Program-made: the position numbers and the translations under genes
The notes under the pieces: model-generated
What the model saw: the letters and a program-made list of their open reading frames with translations, nothing else
Told to the model about the DNA's origin: nothing
The model's database searches: none
Shown here: positions 1 to 11,673 of the stretch, piece by piece
Position numbering within the stretch: position 1 is the stretch's first letter
Layout: each line of letters starts with the position of its first letter
Origin: Tetracentron sinense
Taxonomy: Eukaryota > Streptophyta > Magnoliopsida > Trochodendrales > Trochodendraceae
Assembly: GCA_015143295.1 (NCBI GenBank)
Contig: CM026560.1
Span: 6,636,501-6,700,500, forward strand
DNA: 64,000 nucleotides
Direction: 5' to 3'

Positions 1-1271
1 ATCTTAAACTGGGTAAAACCACTTTCATTTCATTAACTGCAGATGCTAAGCAAGCTCTAGGGTTTATCTCATTCTTTAAAATTTTCAAAATCCTATACCC
101 TATTTAAGCTTTATCTTTCCCTATTTACTTGAGTTACTATTTAGATTTGAAGTTTGACAATTGCTTGCCTAACTTAATTGCAGGACTGCAGAGCTGTACA
201 GTTCTTCGATCTTATCTTTGGGTGAGTTTGCATATTCGACCATTAATAGAATTACATATTTTAAGTGATTATTTTTGCTTTGAGAACAATTTTTTTTTAT
301 ACTATTCATGTGGTTTTTTTTCCCTTAAAAAAAAAATTATGTGATGCCTTGTGTTGAAATGTGATTGGATTTGTTGAAACGGGTTCTTTTTGGTTGAGGT
401 TGTTCTTTCTTATGAATTTTTGTTGAAGTATGAGAAGTGAAATCAGATTTTTTGACAAGAATCTATAAATTATTTATGTGGGTTTCATTCATCCAGTTTT
501 TTAAATCTGAGGTATGGATGGATCTTAATGGGTCTTCATTTTTCATTTATTATTTTTTTGTCTGGGAAGATTAGTTTTCGTTAATCTCATCACCCATGTT
601 CATTTGGATCTTACTCCTTTGCCCTTTATCTAGATATCAAGTGAAGGGTTGCTATAGGCTGCTGAAAAAAAATCATGTATATCAAGAAGTGTGTTTGATA
701 ATATTTTTTGTGGGAATTACAATGTAGAGTTTAAATTGATGAGTGATGTGTTGTTGAGAAACGGGTTCCAATTAGTATCCTATCACCTATGGATTGTTAT
801 TGGGCTGCTGAAAATTCATCTATATTAGGAAGTGTGTTCATAGTTCTTTTGTGGGAATTACAGTGTAAAGTTTTAATTCATGAATGATGTGTTGTCGAAA
901 CAAATGGATCCAATAAATTTCCTATAATCTAAGAGTCCCCAAGGCACTTTGACTAAGCTGATTTTTACTAAAAAAATATATTTTTTTTGTTACTTATAAA
1001 AAAATTTAATTAAATACATATTGTCCAATCTTTTAATTTTTCCACACATTACATTGCTATTTGAAATACTAATCAAATAGCTGTATCGTTTTATTCCCTT
1101 GCTTTTGACATAAATAAGTGTGATCTGTCAAATGGTGTATAACCACTTGTTCCTAACTTTTTTTTTAGACTCAAGTATGCTTATCTCTTGGTGCTTTAAT
1201 TATCCTTGAGATCATGACCTACCACTTATTAATTTGCTTTAATTCTTGTTATTAGGTTCTTGAAATTCTAG
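1..1271. other. AT-rich non-coding flank upstream of the Harbinger transposase
   Basis: I see no supportable gene here; short open frames start at non-ATG codons and show no family resemblance. The stretch has T and A runs typical of plant introns or UTRs, and a sequence resembling an intron end (TTATTAG followed by G) lies just before the transposase ATG, so the last part may be a 5' UTR intron. It contains one diverged tandem duplication, listed separately. I could not identify Harbinger terminal inverted repeats in it. Confidence 0.5.
657..925. repeat. Diverged tandem duplication, unit about 125-145 bp
   Basis: Two copies, about 657-782 and 802-925, share GGCTGCTGAAAA, then AGAAGTGTGTT or GGAAGTGTGTT, then TTTTGTGGGAATTACA, then GATGTGTTGT, in the same order and spacing, and both end near CCTAT. 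Divergence is substantial, so the duplication is old. Confidence 0.7.
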
Positions 1272-2639
1272 ATGGAAAATCAGGATAACTTGGAAAGGAA
1301 AAAAAAATGTGCTGCTGCTATGGCAGCTGCATATGCAGCTTATGCGGCATGCATTGCAGTAGTACACCACCATCAATATTATTTGGATAAGTTGCCATCA
1401 ACCAACGGTAAAACAACAAGGAATGATATAATGAGACGGCTAGTTGATGAGAGGGAAACTGATTGTCGCAACCAACTACGAATGGGTAAAGAAGCATTTG
1501 CCAGATTGGTTTACATACTAAGGGGAACAAATCGTCTACATGATAATGTGCGTAGTTCTGTGGAGGAGCAACTTGCAAAGTTCCTCCATATTATATCGCA
1601 TAATGTGAAGAATCGAACAATAGGTTTTCACTTTAGGCGCTCTAGTGAGACCGTGAGTCGCCATTTTCACCAAGTGTTACGAGCAATTATAAGCCTTGAA
1701 GATTCACTTCTTAAGCAGCCAGATGGATCAAAAATTCCCTTAGAGATAAAAAACAATGATAGATTTTGGCCGTATTTCAAGGTAAACACAATTCAAATGA
1801 TAGGTTAGGATAATTACATGTAATTTTCTATAAGGTAAAAAATAATATTACATTTATGACAGGATTGCATAGGTGCAATTGATGGGACACAGATTCGTGT
1901 AAAAGTATCAAAAGAAGATGTGCCGAGATATCGAGGTCGAAAAGATTATCCATCGCAGAATATCTTGGCTGCATGCTCATTTGATTTGAAATTCACGTAT
2001 ATCCTTCCTGGTTGGGAAGGTTCTGCTTCTGATTCTAGAGTATTGAACTCCGCTTTAACGAGGGAGGACAAGCTAATTGTCCCTCAAGGTAACTAACATT
2101 TAGCATTAAAATATGTTATCCTATTTTAGATCACATTATCATTGTGAAGTAACCAAACTTCTCATTTGGTCTTAGGTAAATATTACTTGGTTGATGCGGG
2201 GTTCACGTTGCAAAGTGGATTTCTTGCACCATATCGAAACACTCGTTACCATCTTAAAGAGTATACTAACCATCAACCTGAGAATGCGAGAGAGATTTTT
2301 AACCTTCGACATTCGTCTTTGCGAAATGCAATTGAAAGAGCTTTTGGGGTATTGAAGAAGCGGTTTCCTATTATAGGAAGCGGAACTGAACCAAATTATC
2401 CTTTTGCAACGCAAGTAAGAATTGTGCAAGCATGTTGCATCCTTCATAATTTTCTCATGGGTGTCGATCCAGATGACACGCTTTTGGCTGAAGTTGACCA
2501 GGAGCTTAGGATGCAAGAGGTCACTCGAGAGGGTGTTGTTTCTCAGACGAATAGAAGTGATGATTCTGGAGAAGGTGCTACTTTAAGGAAAAATATAGCT
2601 GATAAGATGTGGCATGATTATATGTTAACTCATCAATAA
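1272..2639 (+). CDS. PIF/Harbinger-type transposase (HARBI1-like, DDE_Tnp_4), three exons
   Basis: This encodes a DDE-type transposase that would cut and paste a PIF/Harbinger DNA transposon. Proposed exons are 1272-1781, 1863-2088 and 2176-2639, with GT...AG introns of 81 and 87 nt. The joined frame is 1200 nt, 399 residues plus stop, the usual size for plant Harbinger transposases. Visible motifs are CIGAIDGT at the start of exon 2 (first catalytic Asp), YYLVDAGF in exon 3 (second Asp) and RNAIERAFGVLKKRFP (catalytic Glu). The Asp-Glu spacing is 46 residues, as in plant PIF proteins. The N-terminus has an Ala-rich patch (residues 14-30). The ATG at 1272 is chosen because the frame is open from there and an intron-like end lies just upstream. 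No frameshift or stop interrupts the spliced frame, so it may be functional or recently active. The MYB-like partner gene lies 3.4 kb downstream on the same strand. Confidence 0.88.
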
Positions 2640-4599
2640 GAGATATGATTAACTCCTTATAGTCTTACTGAAACATGAGGTCAATAGACAGAATGTCAAT
2701 GAATGGAAAAGTGAGAAGTTGATATACTGATTAAGAGGGTGTAGAAGTTAATCTTTTGTTATTTTGAAGACTTTGATTTGAAATACAGACTTTCATGCCG
2801 TTATTTATTGTTGTGTATATGGATAGGATCATATAATATAATCCTTTGATGAGGAAGTGCTTCAATTCTACGCAGCCCAACACACCCTAAACATACATTT
2901 AAATTCCCATTAATACAGGTACCCTTCTAGCTATGAGGCCATATACATTGCCCTTGTACTTTACAAATAATTAGTTTGCTGCAAAATCGGTCAGTGCCAT
3001 GTTCTGTGCTGCATTGCCAGCTAATGGAAGGTTACATCAGGCTGGCAGCCATGTAAAATTTTGCTAAATCCTATTTCACTCACAAATCCCAAATAGGCAT
3101 CGTTTTTAAGTAGAGTAGCTTAGTGCCTCTGATTGATTTTTGCTGCATTTCAGAAAGTTTCTGTTTGTTCTCCAATTCTAACCCATATTCTTATAGCTTG
3201 AAGTGAAGCATGGACATTGCAAAAATTGCTTTCATTGAGCAGAGTAGTTACGGATAGAAGGAGACTGAATAGATATTTTGAATAGAAAGGAGCAGCCACG
3301 ATGGAGGATCTGGACATTGATCGATCCATGACTAAATGGCAATGAACCACCTTGCCAATTTTGGCCTCAAATACGCCCAAGCTCTTGCATGATTTAACAA
3401 CTGTTGAGAATCCATTGAACTCTTTTGTCAAATACTTTTCAAGTTTAGTTTTGACAAATTTCATCCTTATCCCCAAGGAGTCTGGTCCAAATTCATTGAA
3501 CTCTTTTGTCATTGCTTCTCCCCAAGGTGGAGGAAGTTTAGCGAAGTAGAGTCTCTTTAACTCTAAACTTTCACTATCACCATATAACCAGAATAATCTA
3601 TAGCAAAGGTGTCAGACTCTGCCCACTCCGCTCCCAGATTCATCCTTTCACTCCAAATGGAGACTCATTGTAATATCAAGTAAACGGATCCGAGATCGAA
3701 TACGACCATGAGAAACTATGGGTCTGCTTCAGGTTGTCTGCTTTGGGTTTAAATCTGAGCCCCAATAAGTAATAGAAGGGATTGCATTAGGTATTAGGAT
3801 TCTGCAGAAACTCAAACTGGCCAAAGAAAACCTTCCGGGTCGGATAGTTCATGCTGGGTTGACTAATCCAGACTGGTTCGTCCCATGCAGAACCAGACCT
3901 GGAGCGGTGATGGGTTTGGGCCCTAGATCAATCAGTCCAACCCTGTGAATATCCAATTTTACAATATGGATCAGCAACTGTGCATCACATTGTTTCTCCA
4001 GCACCCAATAGCAAAGTGACACATCAGCAGAGTACAGCTCAGCAACAGCACCCTGCTGGGGTGGCAACAACGCAGTAGTGACATTGTTGCTCATCCCTAT
4101 TCCTAATTTTATAGCCTGGCACCCAACCTACCCTTTTTCTTTTACTCTTCAAGAAACTTTCATGGATTACAAGATTGTCATTTGTAATGTGAGAGTCCTC
4201 AGCATAAGGTATTTTGAGAAGAGAGACATCAAACTGGAGAGAATTGATGTTGATTGATTAGCCAGAATATAAGACATGAGCTTATGAGCAATATTAGAAA
4301 TTCTAATCAGTTAAAATTGGAATATAAAATCAGGGTTTCTGTTGTTTAGATAATTAAGACCAAGTGGATTCAGAGTCATTTCCTGCAACATGTGTTCAGA
4401 ATTAAGAATGCTATTATGGTCACAAATAAAGATGGTGGCCTCCATAGAATCAGTAGAGTTGAGCTTGACGGCCGGCCGTCAGTGCATATATAGCAAGCTT
4501 TAGTAGTCCTCTTGCATAATTAAATTTTGAACCATGGTGAGACTATAGAGCATAATTAAATTTTGGAGAGTTCCATTTGCATGTGTATTCCCTTGGCAG
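2640..4599. other. Region with no supportable gene
   Basis: Open frames on both strands (for example 3150-3512 and 3849-4094 on minus) show no recognisable domain. A string near 2870-2890 reads inverted as GGGTGTGTTGGGCTGC next to TTA/TAA, which resembles a Harbinger end with its trinucleotide target. I found no matching partner upstream, so this remains a guess. A palindrome ACGGCCGGCCGT lies near 4469. The rest looks like intergenic or intronic filler inside or beside the Harbinger element. Confidence 0.4.
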
Positions 4600-5217
4600 A
4601 GAGAGAGACCTTGGAATGCCCCTTTGAGATAGATGAGGTTTTGAGAGCACTTCTTCGCAGCCAACGCCTTATGTAGCTATCCACATGAGAATAGAGAAAG
4701 ACAGGATGATTCACTGTAAGAAGCTAGAGCAGAGGTCCAAAATCAGCCAAATTTGTAGTAGCAAGGAGGAGATCATGGAGAGGGTGGGCCACATTATTGG
4801 TCTAAGACACCCTACTGTTGTTTATCTTGCAGTGGCCGATAGTCTTCTTGAAGATCCCTCGATTTTGAGTGGTTGGAAGAAGGCTTGCTCTCTATTGAGA
4901 AGAAGAAATTGGGGCTTTGGGACATTTACAGCAAGTATCCTTACCTCATTCAATCAGTAATTGACTATGAAGTGTGCTTGAGGGCCGATGTCTTTGTGGG
5001 GAACAGTTTTTCTACATTTTCCAGCCTTGTGGCACTCGAGAGAACACAAAAGTTGATCAAAATGGGTGTCACAAGATTGTGTGACATAGATGTAAGATGG
5101 CCTTCTTATGCATATAATATCTTAGGGAAATCTGGAGGCCCTCAGAGATGGACGACGGATATTTCTGATTCAAGCCTTCGAGCAATTAGCTATGGTTCTA
5201 ATAAAACCTCTTGTTGA
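4600..5217 (+). pseudogene. Decayed C-terminal fragment of a plant GDP-fucose O-fucosyltransferase family gene
   Basis: A protein-like stretch begins after an acceptor-like TTGGCAG at 4599. In order it shows FEIDEVLRALLRSQ, YVAIHMRIEKD, MIHCKKLEQRS, VYLAVADSLLEDPSILSGW, then after a frame change LIQSVIDYEVCLRADVFVGN and SFSTFSSLVALERTQ, and it stops at 5217. The HMRIEKD block and the LRADVFVGNSFSTFSSL block are the conserved C-terminal motifs of plant O-FucT family proteins, which are Golgi or secretory glycosyltransferases. Two frameshifts, near 4665 and 4878 (a one-base loss after SGW), break the frame, and no upstream exons are recognised nearby. It lies between the two Harbinger genes, so it may be a captured host fragment or an older neighbour into which the element inserted. 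Confidence 0.72.
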
Positions 5218-5416
5218 AAGTGATTTCAGATGGGTGTTTCTTGCTGCATTTCCTCTGATCTCTGGAGATCTATGGCCTCCACAAGTTTTCAACACCGATT
5301 TTACCTTTTGGCAGAAACGTATTGGTATAGCATCACAAGGATTATTTTGTACTTTCATGTTTTCATACAGAATATTCATGTAGTACTGGATTCTTTGTAA
5401 ACTTTTGCAGAAAATA

Positions 5417-5528
5417 TTATTGGTAAACTTAGGGCCACATGTGTCAGTGATAACCTTTTCTATCTCTGATCTATTTATTGGTAAACTTAGGGCCACATGT
5501 GTCAGTGATAACCTTTTCTATCTTTGAA
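5417..5528. repeat. Recent tandem duplication of about 52 bp (period 58)
   Basis: TTATTGGTAAACTTAGGGCC and the following 30 or so bases to CTTTTCTATCT occur at 5417-5470 and again at 5475-5528, almost identically. The duplication sits just downstream of the O-fucosyltransferase fragment. Confidence 0.9.
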
Positions 5529-6027
5529 TCATGTAGTGCTGCATGTGTATTCTATGGTGCTATGGCTAGAACATGATATTCTTTCTGTGCATGTATGCTA
5601 TGTAGATTGCACGTACATCTCAATTCTCTGATGTTGCTGCTTTTTTGTGTTACTGGGTGAGGATGTCATTGATTGATGTGAGTAAGGCCGTTTTCCATGG
5701 AGACATCCAGAATAATGCCTCGTAGTGCTATTGATATGTTTTGCAATATTAATGCGCCCTGTGTTTCATGTGGGTCCAACCCTACTAGACTTATCTCCAT
5801 TTAAGGATCTTTAGCACACAATTCAAGTGTTTTCTTAGTAAATTATTAGGAGTGGCTGAACTTGAGAACTGGAACTGAAGGCCAATATGGTAAGAATTTT
5901 CATCTTCTTCCATAATTGATCTCTAGCTGAAATCTTTCCAGGCCAATTGATTGATGTTGCTGAATTTCATGTTTGGAACTCGTTTTTGGACTTTGATTTT
6001 TGGCTATGGAATTTATTGTATTTAGGT
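5529..6027. other. Leader or intron-like region before the MYB-like gene
   Basis: There is no coding signal of its own. It ends at TTTAG directly before GTATG, so it probably contains a 5' UTR or an intron of the MYB/SANT gene. The frame is open back to 5947, so a longer N-terminus is possible but not supported by motifs. Confidence 0.4.
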
Positions 6028-7008
6028 ATGAATATTCATCAAGTGGAGACAAGTTCCGAGAAGGATAAGACAAAGAACTTGTCGTGGACTCAAGATATGG
6101 ACAATTGTCTTGTTGACGTACTAGTAGTGCAGGCGCAACTTGGTCTAAAGGTTGATAAAGCCTTTAAAGGTCCTGCTTATACAGCAGCTTGCAAAGAAAT
6201 GAATGATAAATTTCAAATAAATTGCACAACCCAACATATCAAAAATCGCTTAAAGACGATTAAGAAGAACTTTGCAACTTTAAGAGAACTTATGAGGAAT
6301 GGTAGCGGGTTTTCTTGGAATGATATGAGCAAGACATTTGATGCTGAGCCTGCAGTGTGGAGGACATACATAGATGTGAGTTTTAAGTTTCATTTATTTA
6401 TTTTTATTTTGAATATAAAGCTTATAGTAACAATATTTGTATGTAATGTCAATATATAGGCACACCCTGATGCAAAACAATTCCGTTACAAGCCTATCCA
6501 TAATTATGACAAGTTGCTTATTGTTTGTGGCACGGATCAAGCAACTGGGGTTGGTGCATTTACACCCAAGGAGACATCACGGAGTTTTAGGGAAGAAGAG
6601 GCAAGGAACCTTGACAATATGGAGGACTTTGTTTCGCTCGATAAAGAAGTTGAGGGAGAGACAGGTGATGATTTAGCTAATACTTGTACGCAACCGGTGC
6701 CTGCTTCTCGAACTACATCTTCTTCAGGCTTAAAGCGTAATAATAAGAGAACACGGAGTTCAGATGTTATTGCTGAAAAAATCGAAGAACTTGGAAACAA
6801 GATTGAGAAATTATCTGAGTCATTCGACAAAAGTAATATCAATTACGACAAACTATATGAAGAGATAATGAAGATTGAAGGAGTAGACCGTTCTTTCCTG
6901 ATGAGAGCATTTGATTATGTAGCCGAGAATGTGACGAGAGCGAAAGTCTTCCTTGCTTACCCACCTGAAGAACGATTGGAGTGGTTGAACATGAGGATGG
7001 GACATTGA
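6028..7008 (+). CDS. MYB/SANT-like DNA-binding protein (Myb_DNA-bind_3), probable Harbinger partner ORF
   Basis: Proposed exons are 6028-6375 and 6460-7008 (GTGAG...ATATAG intron of 84 nt), giving 298 residues without internal stops. The N-terminal domain, residues about 15-140, starts with LSWTQDMDNCLVDVLVVQ and continues through GPAYTAACKEMN, IKNRLKTIKKNF and FSWNDMSKTF. It crosses the splice site into HPDAKQFRYKPIHNYDKLLI, the classic trihelix-like MYB/SANT block of plant Myb_DNA-bind_3 proteins. The C-terminal half is charged, with a putative nuclear-localisation stretch (KRNNKRTRSS) and a coiled-coil-like segment around EKIEELGNKIEKLSES. In PIF/Harbinger elements such a protein helps the transposase enter the nucleus and bind the ends. 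It shares strand with the transposase. It could instead be a domesticated host L10-interacting MYB-type gene. Confidence 0.82.
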
Positions 7009-7929
7009 CATTATGGTTTTGGTTTTGGGTAATGGTTAGTTTTGTTTAAGCTTTTAAGAATTTCAGTTAAAGAATTGGATTTGACTGCAAATTTAAATTT
7101 GGGTTTTCTGTTCTACAAATTGGTTGGGTTGTGGTGCTTTGACCTCTTAAGTTATAACATATTTGGATTTTCATGCCATACTTTTGCTTTAATTTATAAA
7201 GGCAATGATAGTGAAGGACAGGCTATGCACTTCAATATCTTTAGTGGGTTGAATCTGTTTTTGCTAACTTATACTTATACTGTATGTATATGTTTATATA
7301 TTACCAAAAGCCTCAGCATCATCCAATCCAGTTTTTATTTCGGAAACCTTCTACTTTTTCTGCTCTGCAAATCAAAGAGACATGGAACAACCACAAATCT
7401 GTAGATTATTACTAACCAAAAAAGGATTGAACACTGTGACATACTGTAAGTGAATAAGTGCAATTAATTATAACCCACCACTTAATAGAGGATCAATTAT
7501 TTCAAATATCAAATAAGAAAAAAATGTTAACATACAAACATGCCACATCAAAGTTGCAACATCACATGAACAAAAGAAAATACATTCAACCAAATAAGAT
7601 CTGAAGGAACGACAATTGAATGCTGCTTGAAACATAGATAAAAATCTCTAGAGCATGTTACATGATGAGTGCAAAGAAAAAAAAATGGCTGAGCTTTCTT
7701 AAATCCTCATCAAGATGTTTTCTTTCCATCCTCTCCTGATCAGCAAAATGGCATTTACATTAATCAGCAGTAGATGAGCATTTCATTCATCTGAAATGAT
7801 AAATAAATTAAATTTTCCCCCGGACATGATGCATCAGCGGATCAACTGTTGAGATCATGGCAAACTTATGTGTCTATATTGGGAATAGTAGTAACCCGCT
7901 TTTCTTTCTTTTTGTCAGTTTGTCTTCTT
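7009..7929. other. Region with no supportable gene
   Basis: AT-rich sequence follows the MYB-like gene and probably holds its 3' UTR. Frames such as 7042-7404 are hydrophobic low-complexity translations without family resemblance. Confidence 0.5.
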
Positions 7930-8022
7930 TTGGGGGGGGGGGGGAAGCGGGAAATGTAGTCTCATACCTAAACCTCCTTGTTGTGGTAAAGTACCACAAC
8001 CAATTGAACTATGGGCTCGATC
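7930..8022 (-). repeat. Possible tRNA-derived SINE head
   Basis: Read on the minus strand from about 8022 this gives GAGCCCATAGTTCAATTGG, with an A-box-like TAGTTCAATTGG at 8000-8011. About 30 nt further on is a decayed B-box-like GGTATGAGACTAC at 7956-7968, a spacing and order typical of Pol III promoters in tRNA-derived SINEs. A perfect stem, GTTGTGGTA and TACCACAAC around a 3-nt loop, occupies 7980-8000, between the boxes. A run of 13 G (7932-7944) borders it. No target duplication was found. Confidence 0.4.
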
Positions 8023-8290
8023 ACATAGTAACCAGCTTTTATATGATTTTATATGGTCTTTGCCATTACAAATGAGACTTTTGCATATTTTGGCTCTACA
8101 AATTAAGGAAGAGGAAAGAGAGAGGACTAAGACTAATATGAATCCAAGAATGTTCTTTTTAATAATTTGTTATTGTGAAATCTTTTTTTTCTTTCTCCAG
8201 CAAAAAGATTTTCACATAAAAACATCCAAAGCTAAATATATTTTGAAGGGAACATGGAACTGCAGTAACTTGTGCAGTTGTAATTGATAA

Positions 8291-9420
8291 TTGAAATTAT
8301 TAATGGGAATTGAGACTGTTGGAGAGGGTGTGACAGGTCAAGGACCAGGATCCTTTTACTCCCTCATTCTAAAAGGAATTGATCGCAAGCACCTAGAGGA
8401 AGTCATATGTAGCCTCAAAACAAACACCAATGTGAGAGATGAATAGTATAGTCAAGGTTCCCCTGTTTCCCATTATAGAGGAGGAAGTGCATCAGCTATT
8501 GTGAGATACACTATCAGAATTCAGAAGTTCCTGGAAAGGAAGTCGCTATTAAGAAAAAGTTCCCGTATGCAGCATTTATTACCAATGATTCTGCATGCTC
8601 TTTAACACTATGAAGTCTGTGCCTTCACAAAATGCTTCCACCCACTGAAACATACATATCCCACACTCTGGTTGACCGTATTGCTGCAATCAACTCTACT
8701 GACAGGGTCTTCTTCCCCACTGAGGTGTGAACAAGATTGCCATTTAATTCCAATTATAACTATAATTCCTGAAAATCTTTAATTAAGTACTGGTGCCACT
8801 TTGAATGTTGCAAAACTAACAACTGATTCCTCATTGGTTCTCTTTTTTCTGAAGGGAACGAAAGCCTTGTTCTACGCCTGCAAAGAGGGGCCGAGCCAGG
8901 TGGGGGCACATGCCCCTACTAAAATTTATTGCTGGTGTTGGTCTTGCCTCAAGAAGTTGACAATCATTGGTTTGAGATGCTTCTCAATGATCCATGGAAA
9001 CCAGTGGATACCTCTGCTGCAATAAAAATGCTTGAAGATCGATCCAAATATCAATCTCCTAATCTTGTTGACAGGTTTTATATTGGGAACCATACAAAAG
9101 CGAGTAAGGAGGACAGTCTAGATGATTGGACCTTCGAAGATGCAGGGGAGATTTACAATGAAAGTCCTGCAGAAATAAGAGACGATGATCACAGTTCCAT
9201 GCTTAGAGTTCCTGGCTTCTTAACCATGGCCTGGACCAAACACCCTCTCTGCATATGCTTCTTGGGAGCTTCACAGCTTAGAGAAGTTCTTAAATTCTTG
9301 CAGGAGCTATCCAGTTCTTGTAATTTTGGCACATCTGTTGAGAATAGTAGCTTTATATTCTCTTAATAACTCTTTGCTAGTATTGCGGAAAGTACTCCAA
9401 TTGCTTGAAGATCCTGATAA
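8291..9420 (+). pseudogene. Unidentified protein-coding gene fragment, broken
   Basis: Several stretches read like ordinary globular protein rather than random translation. One begins around 8294 and includes GQGPGSFYSLILKGIDRK and HLEEVICSLKT. Another near 8650 gives ETYISHTLVDRIAAINSTD. A longer open run at 8929-9366 includes EVDNHWFEMLLNDPWKPVD, MLEDRSKYQSPNLVDRF and SLDDWTFEDAGEIYN. They lie in different frames with stops between them, and a last run near 9330-9420 continues in yet another frame (NSLLVLRKVLQLLEDPDN). This pattern fits a multi-exon gene or a decaying copy of one. I do not recognise the family. Confidence 0.45.
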
Positions 9421-9840
9421 TGTTCAGCTGTAAATGTACCATTTTAATTCATTACTCAAATCTGTACTTCTAACATAAAATGATAAATACAATGCAATTA
9501 AATGATTTGAAAGTTAATTAGACTTCAAAACATTTGCTGAAATAAGTTCGAGAGTTTAGTTGAGATTACAAATTGAATTCCGCTGTCATTGAGGATTCCG
9601 ATCCTAGCAGAAGCAGAGTCAACCCGTGTCAGGAGAGAAAGTGATATTGAATCCGGTGTCATTAACATCTCTGTCATCTAGAAAATGATATTGAACAAAA
9701 GTTTGATTTTTTTTTTATCATAAATAACATTCTATGAAGATATATATTTAAAATTTATTGATTATAAATATAGGTTTTAAAGTAAGAATGATTATTGTGG
9801 TAAAAAAATAACAAATATATTTTTTCCATATATTTTCTTA

Positions 9841-10010
9841 GCAACCAAACAAGAGAAAATACTTTCTCGATAACTTTCTCTTTAACTTTCTCTCTAATTT
9901 TCTAGACAACCAAACAACGGAAAATTTGAAAGTTTATTTTCTTTTCTCTTCTTTTCTCTTCTTTTCTTTTCTTTTCTTTTCTTTTTCAAATTTTCTCGGC
10001 AACCAAACAC
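9841..10010. repeat. CAACCAAAC-motif and pyrimidine-rich repeat
   Basis: GCAACCAAAC or ACAACCAAAC occurs at 9841, 9906 and about 9998, each near a TTTCT-rich stretch. A (CTTTT)n tract spans about 9936-9986. Read inverted, the motif is GTTTGGTTG plus GAGAAAATTT, a very common plant repeat and MITE-like end. No paired terminal repeats or target duplication could be fixed. Confidence 0.5.
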
Positions 10011-11090
10011 AGCAAAAGGGAAATAGTTAGCGTACCCATGAAATTCATTTCCAAACCTAAGGCACCACCTCATTGGTTGATGCCCCCCGGTACGCCTATC
10101 ACTACTCATTCCTTAACTTGGTAAAATGCCACTGTAATGCACAGGCCAAATTAGTTTAGAGCAATCATAGTCCTTGGAACGTATAATTACTCCACTAGCA
10201 TTGGATTAGTAGGATTGGATTAGTGTCTACTTTAAAAATAACAATGGGCTTTATGGAATTTTTGAAATGCTCTTAAAATTTTAACTAGTGTTTATTAAAG
10301 CCCTTTTGTGGGCGTTGAAATTTACCATCTTTCAATATTCTAGGTCGTGTCTTGCAGAGCAACGATGCTAAACACTTAATTAAGAGTTACCAGCAGACGT
10401 TGTCAGAGGGCTCAGAGAGTATCCCTACTCGGAATTACCTCTTCACCCAAATCATGGGAGAAAAATAGATGTGGCCACGTCCGCACTTTTGGATTGGGTG
10501 TCACCCCTCTGATATCCCTGGCCCACAAGTTACACTCTCTGATGTCATGTAGATGGTGGAGATTGAGAGGTCTCATAGGATAGCATGTGAGGAGAGGATG
10601 AGTGTCGTTGAAGAAGAATTGCACACCATATGTGAAAAGTAAATTGTCCGAGGTAAATACTTTACAAAACGAATTAGCTGAGTTTTTAGGTCATTCTTTC
10701 AAAGGCCGATGGCCAGTGAGCAATCTTTTGCATTTGAGCATGTGGTTAACATAGATTTAAAATCTTAGTTATATTTGAATTTGATTACCTTTATAATTTT
10801 TAAATCTCACACTTATATCACTTGTTTAATCTTAAAAAGTTTTCAAAGCTTCTTTAGAAGATACCCAAGATGGTTGATGATGGAGTATGGTCCGATTCTG
10901 AGACATATGTTGTTATTTAGTTTGATTTTGAAATTACTATGTACAATTTTGATTTATTTGGCACGTATTTGGATATATATGTTTGGTTGTAAGAATTCAT
11001 TCATGCATGTTTTAGTAGTTAGGCTTGATTTATTTATTCTTTGATGAATGTGAATGGGAAATGTTACATAAATTTTTGAGAATTGAATAG
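10011..11090. other. Region with no supportable gene
   Basis: The short frames at 10412-10624 (minus) and 10775-11044 (plus) have no recognisable domain. The sequence is AT-rich intergenic filler between two repeats. Confidence 0.5.
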
Positions 11091-11673
11091 GTTACAAGAA
11101 TTTGAATTTACCGATGAAATTGAAGTGTCACTAGTAACACCTTTAGATACAGTTATTATTTGCCTCTAAAATACCTTTAACGGAGAAAATAAACAGTTGC
11201 TAATAATACATATAGTGATAGTTTTACTTTTTAGCGACAATTTTCTTTCATCGCTAAATATTCTCTTTTGTCCCTTTAGTGACAGTTTTTTACATTGTTA
11301 GTGGTGGAAAAAAAGCGTTACTATTAATTCCTTTAGAAGCGGTTATTTTTTACATTTTAAAATACCTATTGCTGCATAAATAAATTGTCGCTAATAATAC
11401 CTATAGCGACGGTTTTATCTTTTCAGAGGCAACTTTATTTTGTCGCTAAATATTTTGTTCTATCACCTTTAGAGACTTTTTTACACTTTTATCGTTGGAA
11501 ACAAATCATCGCTAAAAAAAACTTACTGGCAGATTTGTGCTTCTGTCGTTGTAATCTTTAGCGTGATGGCGTTAGCAACGGACATGTTTTCCGCTACAAA
11601 AACCTTTTAGCAACAGTTTTACTACTTTTTCCAACGGTTTTTTTCGCCACTAAGTGTAATTTCTTGTATAATG
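11091..11673. mobile_element. Non-autonomous CACTA-like (En/Spm) remnant
   Basis: The right end reads TTCTTGTATAATG (11661-11673), close to the inverted CACTA terminus TTTCTTGTAGTG. The left end at 11091 reads GTTACAAGAA, giving a TACAAGAA/TTCTTGTA inverted pair. Between them are many copies, in both orientations, of a sub-terminal motif built on TTTAGCGACGG or CGTCGCTAAA (around 11230, 11400, 11450 and 11560-11600), which is typical of plant CACTA sub-terminal regions. It contains no transposase. The termini are degenerate and no clean 3-bp duplication is visible. Confidence 0.55.

Noticed and set aside
129..344. Short plus frame at the window start
   Set aside because: It starts at a non-ATG codon, is composed of T/A-rich low-complexity sequence and has no family resemblance.
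2867..2892. Possible right end of the Harbinger element (inverted GGGTGTGTTGGGCTGC next to TTA)
   Set aside because: No matching left end was found. The nearest similarity (TTGGGCTGC at about 801) is part of the 657-925 duplication, and accepting this end would exclude the MYB partner gene.
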